Shown here: positions 19,309-27,033 of the stretch, piece by piece | Numbering within the stretch: position 1 is the stretch's first letter | Layout of the letters: every line of letters starts with the position of its first letter | Origin: Eubacterium ventriosum | Lineage (GTDB): Bacteria; Bacillota; Clostridia; Lachnospirales; Lachnospiraceae | DNA: 64,000 nt | Assembly (NCBI RefSeq): GCF_025150745.1 | Contig: NZ_CP102282.1 | Span: forward strand, 693,501-757,500 | Direction: 5' to 3' | Translations under genes and position numbers: made by a program | The notes under the pieces: generated by a model | What the model saw: the letters and a program-made list of their open reading frames with translations, nothing else | Database searches by the model: none | Told to the model about the DNA's origin: nothing

Positions 19309-19333
19309 ATGGTAAATCTCAAAAATTTCTCAA
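19309..19333 (-). promoter_or_regulatory. Operator of response regulator 1, upstream of its own gene
   Basis: Same arrangement as 17491-17515: TTGAG, 6 bases, TTGAG, then GATTTACCAT on the - strand, directly upstream of a TATATC-like -10 and the regulator start. Confidence 0.6.
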
Positions 19334-19352
19334 CACTCTATGAAACCACAGC
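19334..19352. repeat. 19-bp direct repeat, copy 1, flanking the NTF2-like gene
   Basis: CACTCTATGAAACCACAGC, identical to 19812-19830. The two copies bracket the small NTF2-like gene, which suggests that the gene was added by a duplication or insertion event. Confidence 0.6.
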
Positions 19353-19375
19353 AGCTAACATTATAAGCACTCAAT

Positions 19376-19795
19376 TCAAAACCAATTCGCTTTTTCTGCT
19401 TTGAATTGAGGGGTATCGCCTTCCTGGTATGGATTATAGGTATTGCGATTACACCCAAATTCTTTTAATGCCTTTATTTTATTATCCTCTGTCCACTCAA
19501 CCAGCGAGATTCCATCAAATTCCTCTATACTTCCATTGTTCATTTCATTTTTGAAATACCACTCCACAATCGTTTGATCTCCCTTATGAAAAAATTGCTT
19601 GATTTCCCAAATCACCACCTTGCCACGGGTATTCCATTCCTGAAACCAATGCTTTACTGTTTTTCGGTTGTTATACTGGGGACTCCAGCTTTCTGTATAG
19701 ATTACATCTTCTGTAAAAATATCATCAATGCCCATATCCTGCTGATTGAGCCACATATCAAACCATAGTCGAATCGTTTTTTCTCGTTCATTCAT
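19376..19795 (-). CDS. SnoaL/NTF2-like fold protein
   Basis: 139 residues with the NTF2-like layout: an N-terminal helix (TIRLWFDMWLNQQD), DIFTEDVIYTESWSP, HWFQEWNTRGKV, then strands ending in LVEWTEDNKIKALKEFG. Such cone-shaped folds bind or modify small ligands; the substrate cannot be read from the sequence. No signal peptide. Bracketed by 19-bp direct repeats and placed upstream of response regulator 1. Confidence 0.75.
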   Translation of the reverse strand: MNEREKTIRLWFDMWLNQQDMGIDDIFTEDVIYTESWSPQYNNRKTVKHWFQEWNTRGKVVIWEIKQFFHKGDQTIVEWYFKNEMNNGSIEEFDGISLVEWTEDNKIKALKEFGCNRNTYNPYQEGDTPQFKAEKANWF

Positions 19796-19811
19796 AATAT
19801 AAACACCTCAC

Positions 19812-19830
19812 CACTCTATGAAACCACAGC
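19812..19830. repeat. 19-bp direct repeat, copy 2, flanking the NTF2-like gene
   Basis: Identical to 19334-19352; lies just upstream of the NTF2-like start codon. Confidence 0.6.
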
Positions 19831-19881
19831 CGTTCCCCTACATTATACGATATTCAGAACAAACATTGAAGATAAATGAAT

Positions 19882-19913
19882 TAAAAATGGCGGCCTTGCT
19901 TAACAAAGCCGCC
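19882..19913 (-). terminator. Terminator of the double-receiver gene
   Basis: On the - strand GGCGGCTTTG, TTAAG loop, CAAGGCCGCC, then ATTTTTAA, just downstream of the double-receiver gene. Confidence 0.7.
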
Positions 19914-19926
19914 GAATAAAAAAGCT

Positions 19927-20697
19927 TCATTCCACAAAGAACAGAACCCGCCGGATCAGCTCCGGGATATTGACCGGGGCGGTGATATAGTCGTTCACGC
20001 CCTCATGCCGGTATTCATATTCCGTGGCAGGGTCGTTGTTCTCGGTGAGGATAAAGAACGGCAGAAGCCGGACAGGGGGATTCTTCATTTGGAACATCCC
20101 CGCCACCCGCCGTAGCGTATGAAACAGCTCCATTGCTGTGCCGTCCGGCAGTTCCAGATCGCACAAGATCAGTTCTATTTCCTTATCCTCAAAAATCCGG
20201 CGCTTGGCTTCCCAAATCGAGGAAACCAGAATCAGGTCAAAGCCCTTTTGTAGCATAGCAGCCCGCAGCACTTCGGCGCTGGTATCTTCTGCATAGACAA
20301 AGAGCAGCTTGTGAAAAGTCGGGGCCTTTTCGCCGGATAACTGCCGGTAGGCGTATTCCACCAGCTTATCTTGTAGTAGCAGTCCTTTCATTTTGTCCAT
20401 GCACAGCGTCGCGCCCCGGCGCATAGCTTCCTGTTCGTAGTCGTCCTTGTCATGACAGGACGCCAGAATAAAAGGCAGCTCCTTGTCTGCGGCCCGCACC
20501 TCGTCCAGAAAGTCCATGCCGGAACCGTCCGGCAGGTCGAGATCACAGCAGACCACCAGCGGCATTTCCTCTTGGATGGCAGTCCGCGCTTCTTTCAGCG
20601 TACAAGCCGTTTTTACCGGGTAGCCCCGGTGCTGTAAGTATTTTTGCAGGCACCATGTATAGGTGTCGCTGTCGTCGATCAGCAGTATCTTTTTCAT
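19927..20697 (-). CDS. Tandem double-receiver protein without output domain
   Basis: 256 residues made of two CheY-like receivers and no recognisable DNA-binding or enzymatic domain. Receiver 1 (about 1-120) has the acidic pair IDDSD, acceptor Asp in VCCDLDLPDG, and Lys in CMDKMKG. Receiver 2 (about 128-256) has LFVYAEDT, acceptor in LILCDLELPDG, and a C-terminal helix after ITAPVNIPELI, where the usual Lys-Pro is replaced by Ala-Pro, so the second receiver may be a poor phosphate acceptor. ATG 20697 follows GGGGGTGAGG. Its promoter is copy 2 of the 93-bp repeat, with the operator of system 2, so it is probably part of that regulon as a phosphate sink or scaffold. Confidence 0.85.
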   Translation of the reverse strand: MKKILLIDDSDTYTWCLQKYLQHRGYPVKTACTLKEARTAIQEEMPLVVCCDLDLPDGSGMDFLDEVRAADKELPFILASCHDKDDYEQEAMRRGATLCMDKMKGLLLQDKLVEYAYRQLSGEKAPTFHKLLFVYAEDTSAEVLRAAMLQKGFDLILVSSIWEAKRRIFEDKEIELILCDLELPDGTAMELFHTLRRVAGMFQMKNPPVRLLPFFILTENNDPATEYEYRHEGVNDYITAPVNIPELIRRVLFFVE

Positions 20698-20730
20698 GTG
20701 TCCTCACCCCCAATATTGATTTACCACAAG

Positions 20731-20823
20731 CATAAACTACAAATGTTACACAAATGTCCGAGGTGCCTTTGATTTCGACAGAAAAACAGGCTGAATTGTT
20801 ACAACGCTCGGACATTTCAAAAA
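20731..20823 (-). repeat. 93-bp direct repeat, copy 2, containing promoter/operator
   Basis: Identical to 14186-14278. Holds AAATGT (20741-20746) and AAATGT (20752-20757), an 11-bp period, with a TATGCT -10 on the - strand feeding the double-receiver gene. It also contains an 11-bp dyad 44 bp apart. Confidence 0.85.
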
Positions 20824-20841
20824 TTTCTTTGAGAAATGGCG

Positions 20842-20871
20842 AAAAAAGCGGGGCAGCACACGCCGCCCCGC
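20842..20871 (-). terminator. Terminator of ABC permease 2
   Basis: On the - strand GCGGGGC, loop, GCTGCCCCGC, then TTTTTT, 14 bases after the permease stop. Confidence 0.75.
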
Positions 20872-20884
20872 CGATCCCATACGG

Positions 20885-23269
20885 CTATTCCATCGTCCTG
20901 ATTTGCTCAACAAGAGATTGCTTTTTCAGATTTCCAGTTGTGTAAGAAATCAAGGTGAATTGCACAATCAGCAGGATTGCTAAATATATCAATACGATCA
21001 GCCACGGAAATGAATAGTAAAAGTATGGATTCATCGTTTTCACAACGACCTGTACGGATAGGAAGCCCAGTCCAGTCCCCAAAACCAATGTTACCAGCGT
21101 AGCAAAAACTGAATACATTAACCCCTCATAGCACAGCATTTTGATAAGCTGCTTTTTACTCAAACCAATCGCCTGTAACATTCCAATTTCCTGCCTACGG
21201 GATAAGAAGTTTGTGATTGTCGTATTGACAAGGTTGATTAAAGAAAAGCACACAACAATAACAGCCACGATCAACAATACCCCGAAAGAAAGTTGTTGAA
21301 GTCCGCTATAATAAGTGATACTTTCTTTTATGGTTTCCATAACCAAATCGCTATTTCCGTCTATCAGTTGATTTAATGCAGCTTCTACCGTATCATATTT
21401 TTTCATATCGGTAATTACGGAAATCGTACCTGTGCAATCTATCCCGGTCGCTTCATTCATAAACTGCTCCGGAAGCGCAAAGCATTTTGAGAAGCCGGAG
21501 TAAGAATATTCGTTTACAATGCCCATGACGGTATAGGCCTTTGTGCGAATTTGGCCGGATTCGGTTTTATAGTCCACTTCGACGGTATCACCCAACGCAG
21601 CCTCAATATCATAGAGATCGGCACGCTCTTGAAGCAAGACAATTCCATTGCCTGCCACCAGTTCATCATAATCAGTCGTTCCCGCAATTCGCTCTTTCTC
21701 CAAATTCTGCTGTTCATCTCGGCAAAAGCCCTGAATCCATTTTCCAGAATTACCATTTACACGATATTCTGCGTCCGTGTAATACCAGTGCTTGATTCCT
21801 GTAACGCCATCAATAGATTCTACTGCATTTATAAAATCGGCATTTAGAAAATTCTTTTGCTGCAATCCAGACAAAGAAATACCAGCAGTGTCCCACGATT
21901 GATTTGCGTTGAGCTGAATGTTAAATTCACCGACAGGGAAAGCCCTGCCTCTTGCCTCTGCAACGCCATCATAGGAAACTAACATTGTCGAAATCAATAC
22001 AACCAATACTCCGCCGAGTGAAAGAGAAAGTATTGTTAAAGTGGACTTTGCCTTTTGTCTGGACAGATTCATTTTAGCAAGTGAAGCAGGCGTTATTTTA
22101 CGGTGCAACACGGAACTTTCTTTCATTTTCCCCTGATAATCGGAATATCGCAATGCTTCCAGCGGAGATACTGCCGCAGCTCTTTTTACAGGAGTATGAA
22201 TGGCAATCATCACAATAATAAATGCAAAAAGGCCAACCCCGACCGTCACACATAAAGTAGTCAGCCAGTACCAACCGGCAGGAATCAGGAAGTACCCAAT
22301 CACATTTCCAATAACCAAACCAATCGGGATAGCAATGGCAGCAAGTAATTTCCCCTCGCGGTAAACCATCTTTTTGATCTGTCGTTTTGTAGTTCCGATT
22401 GTGCGAAGCTGTCCATAGTTACGGATACTGCTTGCTACTGAAATATAAAAAATCGAATAGATCACAATGCCGGAACCAATGAAAGTTACAAAACCGATCA
22501 AGAAATAGAACAGCATATCGCTTCCGTGATTTTTGTCCTTTAAGTTAAAATATGTGGAACGGACAATCACATTATCATCGGAAATTTTTAATTGCTGCGC
22601 CAGAGTGTTTGCATAGTTGGTGGCTTCTTCCTCGCTCATGTTTTGAGCGCCTTTCAGCCCAATGTAATAATCAATCATGCCTCCGTCGCCATACTGCTGT
22701 CTTACTAATTCTTTCGATATAATGGCTGTATAGCGCCCAATATCGCCGGTTTTCACATCTAAGATTCCCGTCAATTTGAAATCATGGGTAGTGCCGTCAG
22801 AAAAGGGGATTTGAATTGTCTGTCCCAATTCATTTGAATAGCCCAAACTATCCAAAAAGGATTCCTGCACTACAATTTCATTCTCCGAAGCTGGTAAATC
22901 TCCCGAATAGGGCATACTTTGGGATGTTAGCATATCTGCATTTGCATAAGTAAAGTTCACGGTTGAATGGTTTACCTGTTCAGAAAATGCGTTGAAAAAT
23001 TCTCCAACCCACGCAATTTCTTCTTGCTTGTATAGTTCCTGTCCCTGTTGTTCAGAAATCGCATGATACATAATCTGCGCTGTTTTTTGGTTGCGGTTTT
23101 GCGTTTCCTGCATAACCCCAAAGCCATAGAGTACAATAGCAGATAGCAATGCGCTGGCAAGTACAATCGTCAAAACAATAAAGATATTTCTTTTTCGATT
23201 TGCCGATATACTGCGGTTTGATATGCGCTTTACAATGCCGCTGGTATCATTTTCAAAAGGCCATGTCAT
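20885..23269 (-). CDS. ABC transporter permease with two FtsX-type domains (cassette 2)
   Basis: 794-residue membrane subunit. An N-terminal helix (NIFIVLTIVLASALLSAIVL) precedes a large extracytoplasmic domain. The first helix group lies at about 270-370 (FLIGFVTFIGSGIVIYSIFY) and the second at about 660-785, ending in a basic tail. Same broad family as the cassette 1 permease but clearly diverged. ATG 23269 lies 15 bases after the ATPase stop with a ribosome site GGAGGTGG between them. Probably exports or detects a peptide antibiotic; substrate unknown. Confidence 0.88.
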   Translation of the reverse strand: MTWPFENDTSGIVKRISNRSISANRKRNIFIVLTIVLASALLSAIVLYGFGVMQETQNRNQKTAQIMYHAISEQQGQELYKQEEIAWVGEFFNAFSEQVNHSTVNFTYANADMLTSQSMPYSGDLPASENEIVVQESFLDSLGYSNELGQTIQIPFSDGTTHDFKLTGILDVKTGDIGRYTAIISKELVRQQYGDGGMIDYYIGLKGAQNMSEEEATNYANTLAQQLKISDDNVIVRSTYFNLKDKNHGSDMLFYFLIGFVTFIGSGIVIYSIFYISVASSIRNYGQLRTIGTTKRQIKKMVYREGKLLAAIAIPIGLVIGNVIGYFLIPAGWYWLTTLCVTVGVGLFAFIIVMIAIHTPVKRAAAVSPLEALRYSDYQGKMKESSVLHRKITPASLAKMNLSRQKAKSTLTILSLSLGGVLVVLISTMLVSYDGVAEARGRAFPVGEFNIQLNANQSWDTAGISLSGLQQKNFLNADFINAVESIDGVTGIKHWYYTDAEYRVNGNSGKWIQGFCRDEQQNLEKERIAGTTDYDELVAGNGIVLLQERADLYDIEAALGDTVEVDYKTESGQIRTKAYTVMGIVNEYSYSGFSKCFALPEQFMNEATGIDCTGTISVITDMKKYDTVEAALNQLIDGNSDLVMETIKESITYYSGLQQLSFGVLLIVAVIVVCFSLINLVNTTITNFLSRRQEIGMLQAIGLSKKQLIKMLCYEGLMYSVFATLVTLVLGTGLGFLSVQVVVKTMNPYFYYSFPWLIVLIYLAILLIVQFTLISYTTGNLKKQSLVEQIRTME

Positions 23270-23283
23270 AGCCTGCCACCTCC

Positions 23284-23949
23284 TTACTCCACGATCTTAC
23301 CGTCCTCAATGCGGACGATCCGATCGGCAAGGCGGGCAATGTCGTTGTTGTGGGTGATCATCACAACGGTTTGTCGGAACTCCGCACTGGTACGCTTGAT
23401 CAGCCCCAGCACCTCGGCGCTGGTCTTGCTGTCAAGGTTGCCGGTGGGCTCGTCGGCCAGCACAATAGCCGGTTTGGTGATCAGGGCCCGGGCGATAGCC
23501 ACACGCTGCTGCTGTCCGCCAGAAAGATTGTTCGGCATATTTTTCAGTTTATCTTCCAGTCCCAGCAGGTGAACGATCTCGTCCAAAAACTTCTGATCCA
23601 CCGTGTCCCCGTCCAGCTCCACCGGCAGGACGATGTTCTCATACACATTCAGGATCGGAACAAGGTTATAGTTCTGGAAGATAAAGCCGATGTTGCGGCG
23701 GCGAAAGATGGTAAGCTGTTCGTCGTTCATCTTCGACAGTTCTTTGTCCCGGACAATCACATTGCCAGAAGTAGGGGTGTCCAGCCCGCCCATCATGTGA
23801 AGCAGGGTAGACTTGCCGCTGCCGGAGGTTCCCACAACGGCCACAAATTCGCCGTCCTCCACGGAGAAGTTCACACCGTCAAGGGCGCGGGTGATGTTCG
23901 GCTCTGTGCCGTAATACTTTTTCAGGTCGATAGTCTGTAAAATGCTCAT
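23284..23949 (-). CDS. ABC transporter ATP-binding protein (cassette 2)
   Basis: 221-residue ATPase of the LolD/BceA group. Walker [12 protein letters not shown]-loop FIFQNYNLVP, signature [15 protein letters not shown], Walker [13 protein letters not shown], switch His in VMITHNNDIA. I chose ATG 23949 after AAGGATTG; a TTG start 9 bases upstream is possible. Follows the small membrane gene with a 5-base gap, so they are co-transcribed from the operator promoter at 24260-24276. Confidence 0.92.
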   Translation of the reverse strand: MSILQTIDLKKYYGTEPNITRALDGVNFSVEDGEFVAVVGTSGSGKSTLLHMMGGLDTPTSGNVIVRDKELSKMNDEQLTIFRRRNIGFIFQNYNLVPILNVYENIVLPVELDGDTVDQKFLDEIVHLLGLEDKLKNMPNNLSGGQQQRVAIARALITKPAIVLADEPTGNLDSKTSAEVLGLIKRTSAEFRQTVVMITHNNDIARLADRIVRIEDGKIVE

Positions 23950-23954
23950 AAAAT

Positions 23955-24215
23955 TCAATCCTTTTTTTGTTTGTTGTAAATGCGGAACGCTGCTGCGCCG
24001 GTGGCCGCCAACTGCACCAGAATCAGCACAGCGAACAGGCCGAAGCTCTCATAGTAGAACAGTTCATCCCAAAATAGGAGAACATCACAGAGAGCAGTCA
24101 AGGCAACCGTCCAGCGGATGTGCCGGGCCAGCCATTGCCGGAACACCAGCACAAGGGCAACGGGCGGGACGATCAGCAGCGCCAGATTCAAAATCAATGT
24201 CGGGGTCAGTTCCAT
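23955..24215 (-). CDS. Small two- or three-helix membrane protein in cassette 2
   Basis: 86 residues: a helix at about 5-25 (LILNLALLIVPPVALVLVF), one at about 33-50, and one at about 55-77, ending in KQKKD. Unknown family. First gene after the system 2 operator and directly before the ATPase, so it is likely an accessory subunit of the transporter. Confidence 0.75.
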   Translation of the reverse strand: MELTPTLILNLALLIVPPVALVLVFRQWLARHIRWTVALTALCDVLLFWDELFYYESFGLFAVLILVQLAATGAAAFRIYNKQKKD

Positions 24216-24259
24216 TGCGTCGCCTCCTCACTTTTGTTGATAAGGGTATTGTAAAACCC

Positions 24260-24338
24260 AAATGTCCGCGAAATGTTACAGCGGCCAAAAAATTTCATTG
24301 AAAATCGGGGTGAAATGTTACAACGCTCGGACATTTCA
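24260..24338 (-). promoter_or_regulatory. System 2 operator and promoter upstream of the ABC operon
   Basis: AAATGT at 24260-24265 and 24271-24276 (11-bp period), with a TACAAT -10 downstream on the - strand. The context matches the site at 26602-26623 over about 21 bases. A further AAATGT lies at 24313-24318 and a reverse-oriented CGGACATTT at about 24330-24338, echoing the 93-bp repeats. Confidence 0.7.
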
Positions 24339-24397
24339 AAAAAATTCACGGCGGACAGCTGGAAATGGTCGTCCGCCGAATCATACTACACAATCTT

Positions 24398-24814
24398 TTA
24401 GATAGATTGATTGTGAAATAATTTCAATCCAATCACCACATCTATCATAAGTTCCACAATGAGAATTATACTAATGGCAACATTAAAATTACATAGGTTA
24501 TATAATCCGATATAGATTTCACAAGTAAGAAATACAACTTGCAGACACAAATTTAAGTATGTCACTAAATGCTCGTTAGTTCTATTCCACAATCTAAACA
24601 GGAACATTGTAAAAATAGGTTTTCCCGTAAAAGCAAAAAGCACTGACAATACCGGCACCAAAAATACATAGTAAGAATCTACTGCATTGCTGGGGGATGT
24701 ACCTACCCATTGAATTGCTATTTTATCAGGAACAACGAAAAATAAAACAATAGATAAAATAACATTGATTATTAAGATGATTGTTGTTGCTTTGCAAAAA
24801 TTGATTTTTTTCAT
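24398..24814 (-). CDS. Four-helix membrane protein, DUF1648-like
   Basis: 138 residues with four hydrophobic stretches (about 10-27, 48-65, 88-108, 113-131). The extracellular VPDKIAIQWVGTSPSNAVDSY after helix 1 resembles the IPIHW...G.D.Y signature of DUF1648 proteins. ATG 24814 follows a weak CAGGAGAAAAC site. Visibly more AT-rich than its neighbours, so it may have been inserted into cassette 2 between the kinase and the transporter genes. Function unknown; no terminator was seen between it and the operator region. Confidence 0.65.
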   Translation of the reverse strand: MKKINFCKATTIILIINVILSIVLFFVVPDKIAIQWVGTSPSNAVDSYYVFLVPVLSVLFAFTGKPIFTMFLFRLWNRTNEHLVTYLNLCLQVVFLTCEIYIGLYNLCNFNVAISIILIVELMIDVVIGLKLFHNQSI

Positions 24815-24841
24815 GGTGTTTTCTCCTGTTATAAGTGTGCT

Positions 24842-25873
24842 TTATTTAGTCGGCAACATAATGGAAAATTCCGAACCCTTGCCCGGCTCCGAAACCACTT
24901 TGATATAGCCGCCCTGCCGTGTTACGATCTCGCGGGCCAGATACAGGCCAATGCCCACGCCCTGCTGTTCGTGTACTTCTTCCTCACGATAGAAGCGCCG
25001 GAAGATGGCGGCCTGATTGCTTTCGGAAATGCCCTTGCCGGTGTCGGCTACTTTGATTTCCACATACATTTCCCACAGCACCACCGACACAGCGATTTTC
25101 CCGCCTGCCGGGGTGTACTTCACCGCATTGTCCAGCAGGTTAAAAAGGGCTTCGGATGTCCACTTGCTGTCATGGAAAACGGTCAAATCCTCCGGGCAGT
25201 CCACGGACACGACGATTTCCTTTTTCTCTGCTGCATACACAATTCCACTCATGGCCTGTGCCACGGTATCAAAGAGGCGGCCCGGTTTCTTATCCAACTG
25301 GATCACGCCCGTTTCCAGCCGGGAAGTTTTCACAAGGGCCTGAAAGAGAAAGTCCAGCTTATCCGTCTGGCTGCGGATTCCCCGGATAAAGTCGGTGCGC
25401 TCCGCCTTGGTCATAGGCTTTTCCAGCAGCGTGTCCGTCGCCATTTTCAGATTGCTTACCGGCGTTTTCACCTGATGGGAAATATCCGATACAAGGGTCT
25501 GTAACTCCTGCCGTTCCTCGTCCACCCGGCGGCGGTTCTCCTGCATGATCTGATAGAGCCTTGCCAGCCGGTGTCCAATTCTGGCAAGCTGGGTTTCGCT
25601 GTCCTCTGGCCGCTGGGGCGCTTCATTTCCGGCGATCATGTGGTCTAAAGTCTGGCACAGGTCAGCGGTAAACTGCGACAGCCGCTTTCCAAACGCCTGC
25701 GTCAGTACAAAAATCCCCACAAGGGCGCACAGCAGCAGCGCCCCGCCCGTCAGCAGCACCGCCGTCTGTTTTGTCACAAGAAACAGGGCTATGGTGATCC
25801 CGGACATGGAAAGGACAAGCCCCATTGCTACCCGGCCAAACAGCCGCTTTACCGAGAGGTTTTGCAACTTCAT
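24842..25873 (-). CDS. Sensor histidine kinase, intramembrane-sensing type (cassette 2)
   Basis: About 343 residues. Two membrane helices near the N-terminus (about 15-35 and 38-60) are separated by only a few residues, typical of BceS-like kinases that sense through their transporter. HisKA phospho-acceptor His in SDISHQVKTPVSNLK; HATPase with LFNLLDNAVKYT, VADTGKGI and GIGLYLAREIV. ATG 25873 overlaps the regulator's stop by 4 bases (ATGA). The partner transporter is probably the cassette 2 ABC pair. Confidence 0.9.
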   Translation of the reverse strand: MKLQNLSVKRLFGRVAMGLVLSMSGITIALFLVTKQTAVLLTGGALLLCALVGIFVLTQAFGKRLSQFTADLCQTLDHMIAGNEAPQRPEDSETQLARIGHRLARLYQIMQENRRRVDEERQELQTLVSDISHQVKTPVSNLKMATDTLLEKPMTKAERTDFIRGIRSQTDKLDFLFQALVKTSRLETGVIQLDKKPGRLFDTVAQAMSGIVYAAEKKEIVVSVDCPEDLTVFHDSKWTSEALFNLLDNAVKYTPAGGKIAVSVVLWEMYVEIKVADTGKGISESNQAAIFRRFYREEEVHEQQGVGIGLYLAREIVTRQGGYIKVVSEPGKGSEFSIMLPTK

Positions 25874-26562
25874 TTTGCCTCGCCTCCCGTCCATTGATAG
25901 CCCATGCCGTAAACAGTTTTGATGTAGGGCGCGCCGCCGTCGGATTCGATCTTACTCCGAATCCGGCTGATGGAGGTTGTCAGGGTGTGTTCGTCCACAA
26001 ACTTCTCGTCTATATCCCACAGCTTTTCCAAAAGCTGCCCACGGGTCAGCACTTGCCGGGGATTTTTACGGAACAGGTTCAGCATTTTGTACTCCATCGG
26101 GGATAGGGTCAGGGGCTTGCCGTTTAAGGAAGCCGTCTGCTCCGAGAAGTCCAGAAACAGCCGCCCGTCGTCGTAAATGTCCTTGGCCGGTTTGTGGTGT
26201 TCCAGCATGGCGAACATGGCTTTGATTTTTCGCTGCAAGGCCCCGATCACAAAGGGCTTTGTGATGTAGTCCACCGCGCCCACCTCATAGCCCCGTATCT
26301 GGTCGCTCTCCTGATCGTTAGCGGTCAGGAAAATCACAATGGTGTCCGGGTGCTGGGGCTTTATCAGTTTGCACAGCTCAAAACCGTTGCCGTCCGGCAG
26401 GTTGATGTCCAGCAGCACTAAGTCAAATTCCCGCTGGCGTATGGCTTCGGCTGCGGTTCTGGCGTTTAGGGCAGAAGTCACGCCGTAGCCGTCTGCGGTC
26501 AGGTTATAGGCCACCATCTTATTCAAAAAACTGTCGTCCTCGACAATTAAAATCTGCTTCAT
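25870..26562 (-). CDS. OmpR-family response regulator (cassette 2)
   Basis: 230 residues. Receiver with IVEDDSFL, acceptor Asp in LVLLDINLPDGNG and Lys in DYITKPFV; winged helix with LSPMEYKMLNLFRKNPRQVL and YIKTVYGMGYQW. ATG 26562 follows AGGAAGTGAGG; the frame continues to 26631 without support and crosses the operator. Its promoter has AAATGT-N5-AAATGT in place of the -35 and TATACT as -10, so it probably activates itself. Likely master regulator of the four promoters sharing that operator. Confidence 0.93.
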   Translation of the reverse strand: MKQILIVEDDSFLNKMVAYNLTADGYGVTSALNARTAAEAIRQREFDLVLLDINLPDGNGFELCKLIKPQHPDTIVIFLTANDQESDQIRGYEVGAVDYITKPFVIGALQRKIKAMFAMLEHHKPAKDIYDDGRLFLDFSEQTASLNGKPLTLSPMEYKMLNLFRKNPRQVLTRGQLLEKLWDIDEKFVDEHTLTTSISRIRSKIESDGGAPYIKTVYGMGYQWTGGEAK

Positions 26563-26592
26563 ATCCTCACTTCCTTTGCTTTTTGCAGATAG

Positions 26593-26623
26593 TATAACAG
26601 GCAAATGTCCGCGAAATGTTACA
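26593..26623 (-). promoter_or_regulatory. System 2 operator and promoter of its own regulator gene
   Basis: AAATGT at 26603-26608 and 26614-26619 (+ strand reading), an 11-bp period, with TATACT (- strand, 26593-26598) as -10. No recognisable -35, which fits an activator-dependent promoter. Confidence 0.7.
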
Positions 26624-26770
26624 ACAGACAAAAAATTTTATTTTTTTGCATTTCTCTGTTATAGCAGTTCAAAATAATAACTCTATTATAGGCAGTTATC
26701 AAAGGTTTATCAATGCGGCAACTGTAAACAGATCCTCTGCCAAAGACTCTTAAAACTACTGGCAAGCAAT

Positions 26771-26790
26771 GCAATCTTACGTAAGATTGC
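26771..26790. repeat. 20-bp perfect palindrome
   Basis: GCAATCTTACGTAAGATTGC, in a gene-free stretch (26632-27033) between response regulator 2 and the nested element. No T-run follows, so it is not a terminator; a protein binding site or the trace of a lost terminator is possible. Confidence 0.5.
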
Positions 26791-26863
26791 GTATTTAGCA
26801 GAAATCCCGTTTCCGGAATTCCTGCTAATGCTTGTTGGTGACATATCCCCAAACCCCTGAGAT

Positions 26864-26902
26864 CATTGCCGGTGGCAATGGCTGCGCGTTCCGTTGGAAC
26901 GC
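26864..26902. repeat. Twin short hairpins beside the relaxase relic
   Basis: CATTGCC-GGT-GGCAATG (26864-26880) and, five bases on, GCGTTCC-GTT-GGAACGC (26886-26902). Two 7-bp stems with 3-nt loops stand in a row, about 20 bases from the relaxase 3' relic. Function unknown; could be part of a transfer-origin or recombination site. Confidence 0.4.
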
Positions 26903-26924
26903 TGAAAACCAAAAGCAGACAAAT

Positions 26925-26963
26925 CTTATTGACGGGATTTTTCTGTGCTGCGCTGCGGTTGTG
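26925..26963 (-). pseudogene. Relaxase 3' terminal fragment (first part)
   Basis: 39 bases identical to 38411-38449, the last codons and stop of the complete relaxase. It continues, after the 7.4-kb nested element, at 34321. The two parts overlap by TGTG when aligned to the intact gene, so the nested element was inserted exactly here. Confidence 0.8.
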
Positions 26964-27033
26964 CTGATTGTAGTTTACGCAAATTGTGATATGTATTCCC
27001 CAGTATATATGGGGAGTTAGAAATGTATTGAGA

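Noticed and set aside
24085..24288. Cys/Arg-rich small - strand ORF over the system 2 operator
   Set aside because: Overlaps the small membrane protein gene and the promoter; no ribosome site and no family resemblance.
14287..26562. Naming the exporters BceAB, VraFG or CprABC
   Set aside because: Domain layout supports antimicrobial-peptide type exporters, but helix counts and substrate features are not enough to assign a named system.
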